Shown in pieces: positions 53,401 to 60,483 of a stretch of 64,000 nucleotides of DNA. Under the pieces are notes generated by a model. It ran no database searches. It saw nothing but the letters and a program-made list of their open reading frames with translations, and was not told the origin of the DNA. The DNA is taken from positions 36,514 through 100,513 of the forward strand of contig JAZQGP010000054.1 of NCBI GenBank assembly GCA_045540015.1, written 5' to 3'. The DNA comes from UMGS1387 sp045540015 (GTDB lineage Bacteria; Bacillota; Clostridia; Oscillospirales; CAG-382). Position 1 is the first letter of the stretch. The number at the start of each line of letters is the position of its first letter. A program made the position numbers and the translations under genes.

Positions 53401-54068
53401 CAGTCACGCTTGTCGGAATGGTTTCTTCGAAGAAAGAGAGGATGACCAAAACCGAAAAACGCATGGCAACGGTAGAGTTTGAGGATGCAGGCGGTGCGAT
53501 TGGACTTGTTGTGTTCCCGAATGTGTATGGTGAGTTTGCGGCAAATCTTTATCAGGGTGCGGTTCTCGGCGTTACGGGCGAGATTACCTCAAGAGAAATC
53601 CGAAATGCGGGTGATGACGGTGAAGCGAAAGAGATTCCCGAAATTATCGTCAAGCGGTTTTTCCCGGTTTCGGACAAGGTGCAGCCAAAAGTGCAGAGCG
53701 AAAAGACGGCAGAGAAGGTTTCCGAGGGCGAGAAAAAAACCGTCAAGGTGAGCCTGTCTGCACTTCGTGCAAGGGCAGGGCAGGTGCAGACACAAGCAAC
53801 ATCACAAATGTCTGAGCCTGTAAACACACCAAAAGAATCAGAGTTTGACCTTTACATCAAGGTGCCGTCAATGGATTCACGCGAGTTTGAGCAGGTGCAG
53901 AGCGTACTGGAGGTTTATGCCTACGGCAAAACGCCAGTTATGGTGTATTTTGACGACGAAAAGCGGCTTACGAGAGCTGTCGGCAGAGATGCGCATGTTA
54001 CGGACACCATGGTCAAGACGCTGTCCGATATAGTTGGAGAAAAGAATGTAGTTAAAAAGTACAGGTGA
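50403..54068 (+). CDS. dnaE: DNA polymerase III alpha subunit DnaE
   Basis: The 1221-residue replicative polymerase subunit starts at GTG 50403, six bases after AGGAGGTGA. The N-terminal PHP domain shows HLHVHTEYSLLDG and TDHGVMYG. The palm contains GPGRGSGAGSL and the catalytic PDFDVDFCYFRRGEVIDYVG near residue 405; IDFLGLRYLT and YRPGPMDSIP follow. Then come fingers, helix-hairpin-helix and an OB fold (RDGATVTLVGMVSSKKERMT), the DnaE1 order. A Lys/Glu-rich linker leads to a C-terminal domain. A 3'-5' exonuclease domain is absent, as expected for DnaE. Confidence 0.97.
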   Translation: MEEKRKFVHLHVHTEYSLLDGAFRINDVPETVKGAGQSAVAITDHGVMYGAVGFYKTCKKAGIKPIIGCEIYVAPKSRFDREKIAGLSYYHLVLLCKNEIGYKNLIQIVSKAFTEGFYSKPRADLELLSLHSEGLVALSACLGGAIPQKILDGDIDEAEKYALAMKDIFKDGFYLELQRHGLSEQEPVNRELIRMSKKLSIPLVATNDVHYATKEDARKQQVLMCIQTSTTLADGVHKGFEKQEFYVKSTDEMYELFSDVPEALENTVRIAEMCNFDFCFDKLFLPAFYPPDGLSSKEYLEKMCREGLENRLSKAQSDGEAPDRNEYENRLEYELSVVTKMGYAEYYLIVNDFISYAKNKGIPVGPGRGSGAGSLAAFCLGITDVDPIKHELLFERFLNPERVSMPDFDVDFCYFRRGEVIDYVGEKYGSDHVAQIVTFGTLAAKAAIRDVGRVMGIAKSDVDRVAKCIPRALNITLDKALSESAELREIYENESVLRSMIDIARGIEGMPRNSSTHAAGVVITDKPVYEYVPLSRNGDCIVTQYTMNDVADLGLLKIDFLGLRYLTVIHNACKGARIDIHDIPLDDKDTYKLLASGQTEGVFQLESAGMKSLLSRMVPRSIEDITIAISLYRPGPMDSIPKFLSNRKTGKVKYPCDELSDILDVTNGCIVYQEQVMQIFRKLAGYSFGRADIVRRAMAKKKQDVMEREREYFIYGKKDENGNVEVAGCVNNGVPEQAAIEIYNDMATFAQYAFNKSHAACYAYLAYYSAYLKCHHGAVYFAELLTSVLERAEKVSEYISDAKKQGLVVRAPSVNESDSYFTSKDEKTVVFGLLAIKNVGESFVNEIVKKRRDGLFTSFEDFLSRMSEVELNKRMVEGLIRAGALDSLGRKRRQLLIVYEDAIDTLQRRNHRNVEGQFDMFSMADAGEDSQSLVISYPDVPEFTVTELLALEKESAGLYLSGHPLDKYRAAAEALRADSIASIFEAFEQNESTRYRDGATVTLVGMVSSKKERMTKTEKRMATVEFEDAGGAIGLVVFPNVYGEFAANLYQGAVLGVTGEITSREIRNAGDDGEAKEIPEIIVKRFFPVSDKVQPKVQSEKTAEKVSEGEKKTVKVSLSALRARAGQVQTQATSQMSEPVNTPKESEFDLYIKVPSMDSREFEQVQSVLEVYAYGKTPVMVYFDDEKRLTRAVGRDAHVTDTMVKTLSDIVGEKNVVKKYR

Positions 54069-54164
54069 GAAAAGGGACTGTATTAAGATTCGCAAATTGC
54101 ACAAAAAAACGGAGCTCCACACAGGGCGTTCCCAACAAATGATTGTTACTTTTGAATAAATTCA

Positions 54165-54205
54165 GGGCTGTTTCAATTCGTTTTGATACAGCCCCCTTGT
54201 TTTCT
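54165..54205 (+). terminator. Terminator of dnaE
   Basis: GGGCTGT (54165-54171) and ACAGCCC (54188-54194) with a 16-nt loop, followed by CCTTGTTTTC. A second perfect 12-bp hairpin CCTGTCGGAAGG/CCTTCCGACAGG (54237-54281) lies further on with no T-run. Confidence 0.65.
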
Positions 54206-54288
54206 TGACAGCAAAGAACAAATTTATAACTTTTAGCCTGTCGGAAGGCACAAATACAGATTATGACTCCCTTCCGACAGGAAAGTTA

Positions 54289-54316
54289 AAAAGCCGCAAA
54301 CGCGGCTTTTGTTTTT
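54289..54316. terminator. Bidirectional terminator
   Basis: AAAAGCCGC, loop AAAC, GCGGCTTTT with T-runs on both strands (54289-54316); serves the DUF5054 gene on the minus strand. Confidence 0.85.
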
Positions 54317-54322
54317 GTCGGT

Positions 54323-56029
54323 TTATCTGGACTTGACAGCAAACCTGTATTTTGTATCCGTGTCATACCAAAGCGGGAAATTCGTATTGTACTGGCTGTT
54401 GTACAGATTGAACCAGAGATCGTAATCCCCGGGCTTGCCGTAGTCGACAAGACGTCTTCCTACGGGTGCTGCAAGAGCAGCATCAAGTGAGATGACCTCG
54501 TACTTTGCAGTACGTACACCCGTGTCAAACGCTGAGATAAGCGGACTTCCGAGAGCTTCTCTTACGTCAACCCACATTCCGAGCTTGTTAAACTCAGTCT
54601 TGCCTTGCATGCAGTCAAATTTCAGCCAGATAGCCTGCGGCAGTCTGTTAGCTTTTTTGCCTATTACACGGAACTCGTAATTCCCGTCATTTTCGAGCGC
54701 ATAAATGTGAGGCAGACCGTACTGCTTTTCGTTCTTTTCGTCAAAGCGAAGCTCGTATATAAAGCCGTCGCCGTCCTTCCACACATTCTTGACTTCGGCT
54801 TCAATAGAAAAACCCTTGTAGTCGTGAAGACCGACCTTCATAAAATCAAGTATTGCCCAATTTACGTAGCTGAACAGGTATGCTTCCTTGAAGCGCTCGT
54901 AGTCGGCAGTGTCGAAAAGCTGCCATACAATATGGAAATCGGACTTTTTGTCTGCCTTTTCAAGACCGTCTGTTAACGGTGCTTTGCACTCAAGCTCTTT
55001 TTCAAGGTCGAACCCCAGATGTTTTGCTGCGCGTCTTACATAGTCTCTCTGTTCCTCCCAAGACGCTTCGATGTGCTTTCTTTCTTGAGTCAAGCCGTTC
55101 TTTTCAAAAACGCTCGGCTCGTAATCGTCGGTTCTCGGATAGTGCTTTTTTACGTCCTGTCCCCAAGTGTGCTCAGGCACAAGTAAGAGGTCCTCGGGTG
55201 CTTTAACTCCGCGCTTTTCGATTTCTCTCTGGAGCGCTTTGTAGCCCGCAACCTTCCAAGGATCTGTGCCGATGCCGTGTATCCAGTTGTCACCGATTTC
55301 TCCCTCAAAAACGGGATAAACGGACGAGTCAATCTTCTCGGCAAAGGTGTTGAGCGAGGATGCCTGAATTTTAGCGTTCGGGAACTGTTCTCTCAGCTTT
55401 GCGTAAAGCTCTTTTATTGCATCCGTGTTCTGAGGACCGAGGTTGTCGTTTGTGTTTGCAATGAGGAACGCGTTTTCACCGTTTTCCATGACTGTTCCGT
55501 AGTCACGGTGGTAGAACACGCATATTTCAGCATCTCCCACTCTCCACCTGAACGCGTCCGGCAGTTCTGCCATTGCAGACGCAGGATTTACGCCGATGTC
55601 GAGGAAAGTAACTCCGCTTTCGCAAAGCAGCGGAACAAGTCCCATTGTGTGACCGGGAACGTCTGTCAGCTTTGCCGCGGTTGTCTTTACACCGAAGCGC
55701 TCATCAAGTGTTTTCGACATTTTAAGCTGTTCTCTTAAAATATACGGGCTCATAAGCTCGGTGTGCGTTGTAAAGGGCATTGCATGCCAGGAAACAAGAC
55801 CGTCACGTATTGCGTTTTCAAGAGTTCCGTCATCGGTTTTGAGCCCTTCGTGTATAAGCCACGCACCTGTTGTCCAGATAAACGGGGTGTCCGTGTTTTC
55901 AAGCTCGCGGGCAACTTTTATTGCCATCGGAATGAATTCATTTATGTATTTTTGTCTTACAGTTTCGGCATAGTCGGTAAAACCTATGTCAAGGTGTGTT
56001 TTGAATGCAATGTATACGTTCTTTATCAT
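54323..56029 (-). CDS. DUF5054 family protein, GH38-like putative glycosidase
   Basis: From ATG 56029 (GGAGG upstream) it has 568 residues. The N-terminal barrel has features of GH38/57-type mannosidase folds: IAFKTHLDIGFTDY near residue 7, HAMPFTTHTELMSP near 80 and KLTDVPGHTMGLVPLL near 125, with His/Asp placed to bind a metal, then VFYHRDYGT. A C-terminal beta domain follows (KYEVISLDAALAAPVG). No signal peptide, so it acts on imported oligosaccharides. Activity is inferred only. Confidence 0.7.
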   Translation of the reverse strand: MIKNVYIAFKTHLDIGFTDYAETVRQKYINEFIPMAIKVARELENTDTPFIWTTGAWLIHEGLKTDDGTLENAIRDGLVSWHAMPFTTHTELMSPYILREQLKMSKTLDERFGVKTTAAKLTDVPGHTMGLVPLLCESGVTFLDIGVNPASAMAELPDAFRWRVGDAEICVFYHRDYGTVMENGENAFLIANTNDNLGPQNTDAIKELYAKLREQFPNAKIQASSLNTFAEKIDSSVYPVFEGEIGDNWIHGIGTDPWKVAGYKALQREIEKRGVKAPEDLLLVPEHTWGQDVKKHYPRTDDYEPSVFEKNGLTQERKHIEASWEEQRDYVRRAAKHLGFDLEKELECKAPLTDGLEKADKKSDFHIVWQLFDTADYERFKEAYLFSYVNWAILDFMKVGLHDYKGFSIEAEVKNVWKDGDGFIYELRFDEKNEKQYGLPHIYALENDGNYEFRVIGKKANRLPQAIWLKFDCMQGKTEFNKLGMWVDVREALGSPLISAFDTGVRTAKYEVISLDAALAAPVGRRLVDYGKPGDYDLWFNLYNSQYNTNFPLWYDTDTKYRFAVKSR

Positions 56030-56097
56030 GGAAAATACCTCCTTCACTTGTGGCTTTATAATAGCAGAACTAGCTTTCTTTGTCAATAGAGAAAATG

Positions 56098-56312
56098 CAC
56101 ACTGCGAGTGTTTCTCGCTGAAAACGAGCTTTAAACAACCTTGTTTTTAGATTCTGCACCAATATGCACTTTTGTGAAATTTAAGTTGTTAAACAAAAAA
56201 GCCGTCCGCTTGCCTTCTTGCGGACGGCGTACACTGCGTGTGTTTCTCACCGAAAACGAGCTTTAAATAACCTTGTTTTCAGATTTTGCATAGATATGAA
56301 GTTCCGTGAAAT
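56098..56312. repeat. Direct repeat pair of about 83 bp flanking a terminator
   Basis: The sequence starting CACTGCG.GTGTTTCTC at about 56098-56181 recurs at about 56230-56312. Each copy includes a 33-nt hairpin of the 12-9-12 family with loops TTTAAACAA (56118-56150) and TTTAAATAA (56250-56282), stem arms based on AAAACGAG/CTTGTTTT. No gene is seen in 56030-56418. Confidence 0.75.
56195..56228 (-). terminator. Terminator downstream of citrate synthase
   Basis: GCCGTCCGC (56201-56209) and GCGGACGGC (56220-56228) form a perfect 9-bp GC-rich stem; on the minus strand six T residues follow. It is about 190 bp after the stop codon, so the mRNA carries a repeat-rich 3' end. Confidence 0.85.
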
Positions 56313-56431
56313 TGATGATGTTTAAGCATCAATTTCACCGTTGAAAAGTTCTTTGCTTACTTAGCACAAGGCATAAGTTCCACCAACGAAATCAAAGATT
56401 TCGGGTGTCACTTATCTTTCAAGAAAGTAAG
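56306..56431 (-). repeat. Two-hairpin repeat split by a 46-bp insertion, forming the end of citrate synthase
   Basis: GTGAAATTGATG, loop ATGTTTAAG, CATCAATTTCAC (56306-56338) is followed by CGTTGAAAAGTTCTTTG, as in other copies. The second hairpin is interrupted after CTTACTTA: a 46-bp segment (56364-56409) with its own GAAATC/GATTTC hairpin is flanked by ACTTA at 56359-56363 and 56410-56414, like a target-site duplication. The repeat then resumes TCTTTCAAGAAAGTAAG. Its right part overlaps the last codons and stop of citrate synthase. Confidence 0.8.
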
Positions 56432-57786
56432 TGTCTCTCGTCAATCGGCGTATAATCCCTTAAAATGTATTGAGTCTTGTACGCAGGACGAACAATTTTG
56501 CCGCCGGTTAAAATTTCCTCCATTCGGTGAGCACACCAGCCTGCAACACGTGCGGTTGCGAAGAGAGGTGTGTAAAGCTCAGAAGGAATTCCGAGCATGC
56601 GGTAGATAAGCCCCGAATACATGTCAACGTTTGCGCAGATAACCTTTTCCTTACCTGTTGTGTCGTGGAATACCTTGGGAGAAAGCTGTTCGATTTTTTG
56701 AAGTAAGTCGAATTCGCTCTTGAAACCTTTCTTTTCTGCAAGGTCAAGGGCGTTTTTCTTTAAGATAACGGCTCTGGGATCGGACTGCGTGTAAATTGCA
56801 TGTCCCATACCGTAGATAAGACCGCTTCCGTCGCCGGCTTCTTTCTTGAGTATTTTTACAAGATATGCGTAAACCTCGTCGTCGTCCTTCCAGTCGCGCA
56901 CATTCTCCTTGATTTCCGAGAACATTTCCTCAACCTTGATGTTCGCACCGCCGTGACGTGGTCCCTTGAGCGAGCCGATTGCCGCTGAAATTGCGGAATA
57001 CGTGTCTGACTTTGATGAGGAAACTACACGGCAGGCAAAGGTTGAGTTGTTACCGCCGCCGTGTTCTGCGTGAAGCACAAGGCAAAGGTCGAGAAGCCTT
57101 GCTTCTTCTTCGTTAAAGCTGACGTCGTTACCGAGAATGCGCAAGAAGTTCTGAGCCGTTGAAAGACCAAGCTTCGGGCGATGTAAAAGCAGACTGTCGC
57201 CGTCAAAGTTGTGACGCTTTACCGAGTACGCATGAGCTGCGATAATCGGAAGACGCGCGATAAGCTGGATGCTTTGGCGGAACTGGTTCTCAAGAGACAT
57301 ATTTTCAGGATCGCTGTCATAAGAATAGAGCGAGAGAACAGCCGACTGCATCTTGTTCATTATGTTCATGCTCGGCGCACGCATAATAACGTCTTCGGTA
57401 AAATTCTGGGGCAGGAATGCATACGAGCCGCAGAGCTCGTTGAAAGCGCTGAGTTGTTCTGTGGTCGGAAGAAATCCGAAGAGCAGCAGAAACGCGCACT
57501 CCTCAAAGCCGTAGCGGTTTTCTTTTATATATCCGTCTATCATTTCGGCAACGTCAAAGCCGCGGTAAAGCAGGCGTCCCTCATCAGGCTGCTTTTCGCC
57601 CTCGTACAGGACGTAACCGTGAACAAGACCGAGGTTTGTAACACCGGCAACAACGCCCGAGCCGTCTGCGTTTCTGAGACCTCTCTTGACGTTTGAATTT
57701 GCAAATGCCTTTGGCGGAATTGCATAGCTTTCTTTGCAAAGCTCCGTCAGACGGTTTAATAATTCTGATGAATTTACGTTTTCCAT
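56419..57786 (-). CDS. gltA: Citrate synthase
   Basis: The enzyme condenses acetyl-CoA and oxaloacetate to citrate. From ATG 57786 (AAAGGA upstream) it has 455 residues. Catalytic residues are visible: His in LVLHAEHGGGNNSTF, His in LKGPRHGGANIKV and Asp in ICANVDMYSGLIYRMLG, with RLLYRGFDVAEMI and MGHAIYTQSDPRA around them. A 2-methylcitrate synthase cannot be excluded. The last codons (HLLS, stop) are provided by a repeat element, so the natural C-terminus has been replaced. Confidence 0.95.
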   Translation of the reverse strand: MENVNSSELLNRLTELCKESYAIPPKAFANSNVKRGLRNADGSGVVAGVTNLGLVHGYVLYEGEKQPDEGRLLYRGFDVAEMIDGYIKENRYGFEECAFLLLFGFLPTTEQLSAFNELCGSYAFLPQNFTEDVIMRAPSMNIMNKMQSAVLSLYSYDSDPENMSLENQFRQSIQLIARLPIIAAHAYSVKRHNFDGDSLLLHRPKLGLSTAQNFLRILGNDVSFNEEEARLLDLCLVLHAEHGGGNNSTFACRVVSSSKSDTYSAISAAIGSLKGPRHGGANIKVEEMFSEIKENVRDWKDDDEVYAYLVKILKKEAGDGSGLIYGMGHAIYTQSDPRAVILKKNALDLAEKKGFKSEFDLLQKIEQLSPKVFHDTTGKEKVICANVDMYSGLIYRMLGIPSELYTPLFATARVAGWCAHRMEEILTGGKIVRPAYKTQYILRDYTPIDERHLLS

Positions 57787-57887
57787 AATGCGATGTCCTT
57801 TCTGTAGAACAGGTTGGGGCAAAATTTGCTCTTTTTGAAAATATTACACATAATATATCACACATGAATTAAAAATGCAAGAGGTAA

Positions 57888-59057
57888 ATGCGATTTATGC
57901 AAAAATGTTTACAAAAGAAAAACAAAACACCTGCTGTTGCGAAGCTGTTTTTGGCGAGCCTTGCCGTATTTGCCGTTATGACGACACTTCTGCTCGGTGC
58001 TTCGGATACGCGTGAAACAACGCCTTTTGGCGCAAAGCATGGAAAGTATCTTGATATTTCCGACAAGGTTAAAACTCCTTTGGACACCAAAAGCACGCCG
58101 GTAAGTGCGCCTGTTGAAACGAAAATGAATAATCTGAATAACGAAAATTCAAAAAGCGCCAGTGTTGCACAGGCTTTCTCAGCTCATGAAGAAACCGAGG
58201 CTGTGTCCGACAGAAAAGTTTTTCCGGAAACTATAGGTGTGTATTTCCACGAAACGGGAGAAACAGTGCAAATGAAGCTTGAGGAATACGTTGTGGGTGT
58301 TGTGCTGTCCGAAATGCCGTCGTCCTTTTCACCTCAGGCGCTTATGGCACAGGCTGTTGCGGTAAGGAGCTTTACATGCCATAAAACAAAAAACGGCGGA
58401 CCTTCTTCTCACGAAGATGCCGCTGTATGTACGGATTACAGGCATTGCCAGAGTTATATTTCGCCCGATGAGTACGAAAAGAAGGGCGATTACGCCAAAG
58501 ACGCGCTTGCGAAAATACGACAAGCGGTGGAGGCAACAAGGGGCATATGCGTTTTTTACGACGCACAGCCGATAATGGCGGTGTACCACGCTTCAAGTGG
58601 AACGGGTACTAAGAACAGTGAGGCGGTTTGGGGCGGACACGTGCCGTATCTTGTGTCGGTTCCGGCGCCGGAGGACAAAAGCGTTTGCAGCAAGGCATAC
58701 GAGTTCGGTTATGCCGAGCTTGAAAAAAAGCTGTCGGACGAAAATGGGAGTGTGAGCTGCTTTTCGCAGGGCAAGAGAAGTGTATCATGCGACGTTGACT
58801 CGAACGGACTTGTAACGGCAATGCATTTTTCGGGAAGAATTTTTGACAGAGATGAGCTTTGCGCAAGGCTCGGACTTCGCTCGGAGGAATTTTCGGCCGT
58901 CCTTTCGGACGAGGGAATTACTTTTACCGCCTACGGCTACGGTCACAGAGTCGGCATGAGTCAGTACGGCGCCGATGCGCTTGCGAAAAAAGGGTACGGA
59001 TTTATGGATATTCTCAAATACTACTACACGGGTGTTTCGTTTGCGTATGTTTATTAA
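57888..59057 (+). CDS. spoIID: Stage II sporulation protein D (SpoIID/LytB family)
   Basis: SpoIID is a membrane-anchored lytic transglycosylase needed for engulfment in sporulation. The 389-residue protein has a membrane segment VAKLFLASLAVFAVMTTLLL near 17-36, a variable linker, then the SpoIID domain with VQMKLEEYVVGVVLSEMPSS, ALMAQAVAVRSFTCHK, and MAVYHASSGTGTKNSEAVWG, where the glutamates in LEEYV and SEMPS correspond to the catalytic area. It ends GYGHRVGMSQYGADALAKKG. The start could also be ATG 57897. Confidence 0.93.
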   Translation: MRFMQKCLQKKNKTPAVAKLFLASLAVFAVMTTLLLGASDTRETTPFGAKHGKYLDISDKVKTPLDTKSTPVSAPVETKMNNLNNENSKSASVAQAFSAHEETEAVSDRKVFPETIGVYFHETGETVQMKLEEYVVGVVLSEMPSSFSPQALMAQAVAVRSFTCHKTKNGGPSSHEDAAVCTDYRHCQSYISPDEYEKKGDYAKDALAKIRQAVEATRGICVFYDAQPIMAVYHASSGTGTKNSEAVWGGHVPYLVSVPAPEDKSVCSKAYEFGYAELEKKLSDENGSVSCFSQGKRSVSCDVDSNGLVTAMHFSGRIFDRDELCARLGLRSEEFSAVLSDEGITFTAYGYGHRVGMSQYGADALAKKGYGFMDILKYYYTGVSFAYVY

Positions 59058-59131
59058 AAGGAAAATGGAGAATGGAGAATCAGGAGTATTAAGGCATTTG
59101 AAAATAAGTTATTTTTTGCTTTAATTTAACG

Positions 59132-59166
59132 CAGCCCGCTGACGGGGTTTGTCAGTGGGCTGACTT
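59132..59166 (+). terminator. Terminator of spoIID
   Basis: CAGCCCGCTGAC (59132-59143) and GTCAGTGGGCTG (59151-59162) pair over 12 positions with one G-T; a modest T-rich tail follows. Confidence 0.7.
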
Positions 59167-59192
59167 TGCTTCATGCAAGGCTTTCCATCGGT

Positions 59193-60158
59193 TTATTTTT
59201 CTGTATTCTGAGAAATGCTTGCACCTGTTACTGAGCGCTTTCTCCTGCGCTTGCGTCGAGGCTTTTTCTTTCTCTTTTCAAATAAGCTTTTTGTTTCGTC
59301 GTTGAGAATGAAAATTTGCTGACATATGCTCCATGTGGTAAGCGGCGTTTGCGACATCCTGAGCACGAGCATAAAGTCTCCGTGCTCTTCGCAGCGAGCG
59401 ACAATGTTGTACCTGAAAGCACCGATGGAAACAGGTTTTTCAAACTTCATTTTCTTTGAGCAGTAGGGACATTCGGGACGTGTAATAAATCCGTTTGACC
59501 ATATGTCCTCTTTTTTGCGCAGATTCCTGAACTTGCGCTTTATCAGCATTGAGGAATTTTCATCGCCCTGCTCGGTTTTGGAGGGGAGTAAAGGAAGTGC
59601 TTCAATGCCTGAGGCAAGGTCGAGCTTTTTACAGACGAGGGCTGTGTATTCCGCATCATTGAGCGCATCGTGGAACTGAGCCTCGGCGGCAATGCCGAAA
59701 TGCTCTATTGCAAAGGACAGTGCATACTGTTTTTTAGGCATTCCGGTCTGGTGGCAGAAAATCATTTGCAAATTGTAGTGCTTTGGAAGCCATGATGCAT
59801 CAAGACCGTGAAAAGCAATATTGTTTTTTAAAATTCTGATGTCATCATATCCCCAGATGAGTATAACAAAATCCTCACCGCAAAAAGCTTTGAAACGTTC
59901 AATTGCATTTTCAAAGCTTTCGCCGGACATAAGCATTTCGTCTGTTATACCTGTAAGCTTTTCAATCACCTTGTTCATTGACGTGAGCGTTTCAGGCTTT
60001 ATTATAACCTCAAAACGACCGGTGATGTCTCTGCCTTCGTTCAGCTTTACTGCACCAATCTGGATTATTTCGTTTTTCATGCACACTCCGTTTTTGCAGA
60101 GAACCTTGTCTGCAAAGCCGGGCTGATTCCATTCCATATCCAAAACTACATAATTCAA
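59193..60158 (-). CDS. DEDD-type 3'-5' exonuclease with C-terminal zinc-ribbon-like and basic tail
   Basis: The N-terminal 180 residues are a DnaQ/RNase T-like exonuclease: VVLDMEWNQPG supplies the first Asp and Glu, EIIQIGAVKLNEG follows, DDIRILKNNIAFHG is the second motif region, and FHDALNDAEYTALVCKKL holds the last His/Asp. Residues about 220-270 contain PECPYCSKKMKF and ARCEEHGDF, which could bind zinc. The tail is strongly basic (KKKPRRKRRRKRS). RNA or structured DNA as substrate is plausible. It stands alone on the minus strand. Confidence 0.85.
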   Translation of the reverse strand: MNYVVLDMEWNQPGFADKVLCKNGVCMKNEIIQIGAVKLNEGRDITGRFEVIIKPETLTSMNKVIEKLTGITDEMLMSGESFENAIERFKAFCGEDFVILIWGYDDIRILKNNIAFHGLDASWLPKHYNLQMIFCHQTGMPKKQYALSFAIEHFGIAAEAQFHDALNDAEYTALVCKKLDLASGIEALPLLPSKTEQGDENSSMLIKRKFRNLRKKEDIWSNGFITRPECPYCSKKMKFEKPVSIGAFRYNIVARCEEHGDFMLVLRMSQTPLTTWSICQQIFILNDETKSLFEKRKKKPRRKRRRKRSVTGASISQNTEK

Positions 60159-60483
60159 ATATAATTACCTTTTCTGCCTTTTACGGCAGCTTTCTTTGTT
60201 TTTACATACTTTAAAAGTATAACTTAGAAAGTGACATTTGTCAATACTCCGCACGTATAAGTGGGAAGTGAAGTATAATTATTATTTAAAATATTTTTGA
60301 AATGGTGTAAAGAGTAATATAATCTTCACATAAACGTAACCATTTAGTGTTTCATTTTTAATAAAAAAGTAGTTTAATTGTATGGGCTTTGAAAAAAGTC
60401 TTGCACGTTTGCCTGAATGAGGACAAAAGTCCTCGTTTTTTTGCGTAAACGCATTATTATAATATATGTAAAGGAATTTTATC
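60159..60483 (+). other. Noncoding leader region of the antiporter gene
   Basis: The 325-bp gap between exonuclease and antiporter genes is AT-rich. TTGAAA-15-TATAAT lies near 60298-60324 (short spacer). A strong terminator-type hairpin GAGGAC-AAAA-GTCCTC followed by GTTTTTTT stands at about 60417-60441, 43 bp before the start codon. No known riboswitch class was recognised. A gene in the plus direction ahead of the hairpin is not evident, so it may be an attenuator. Confidence 0.5.
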
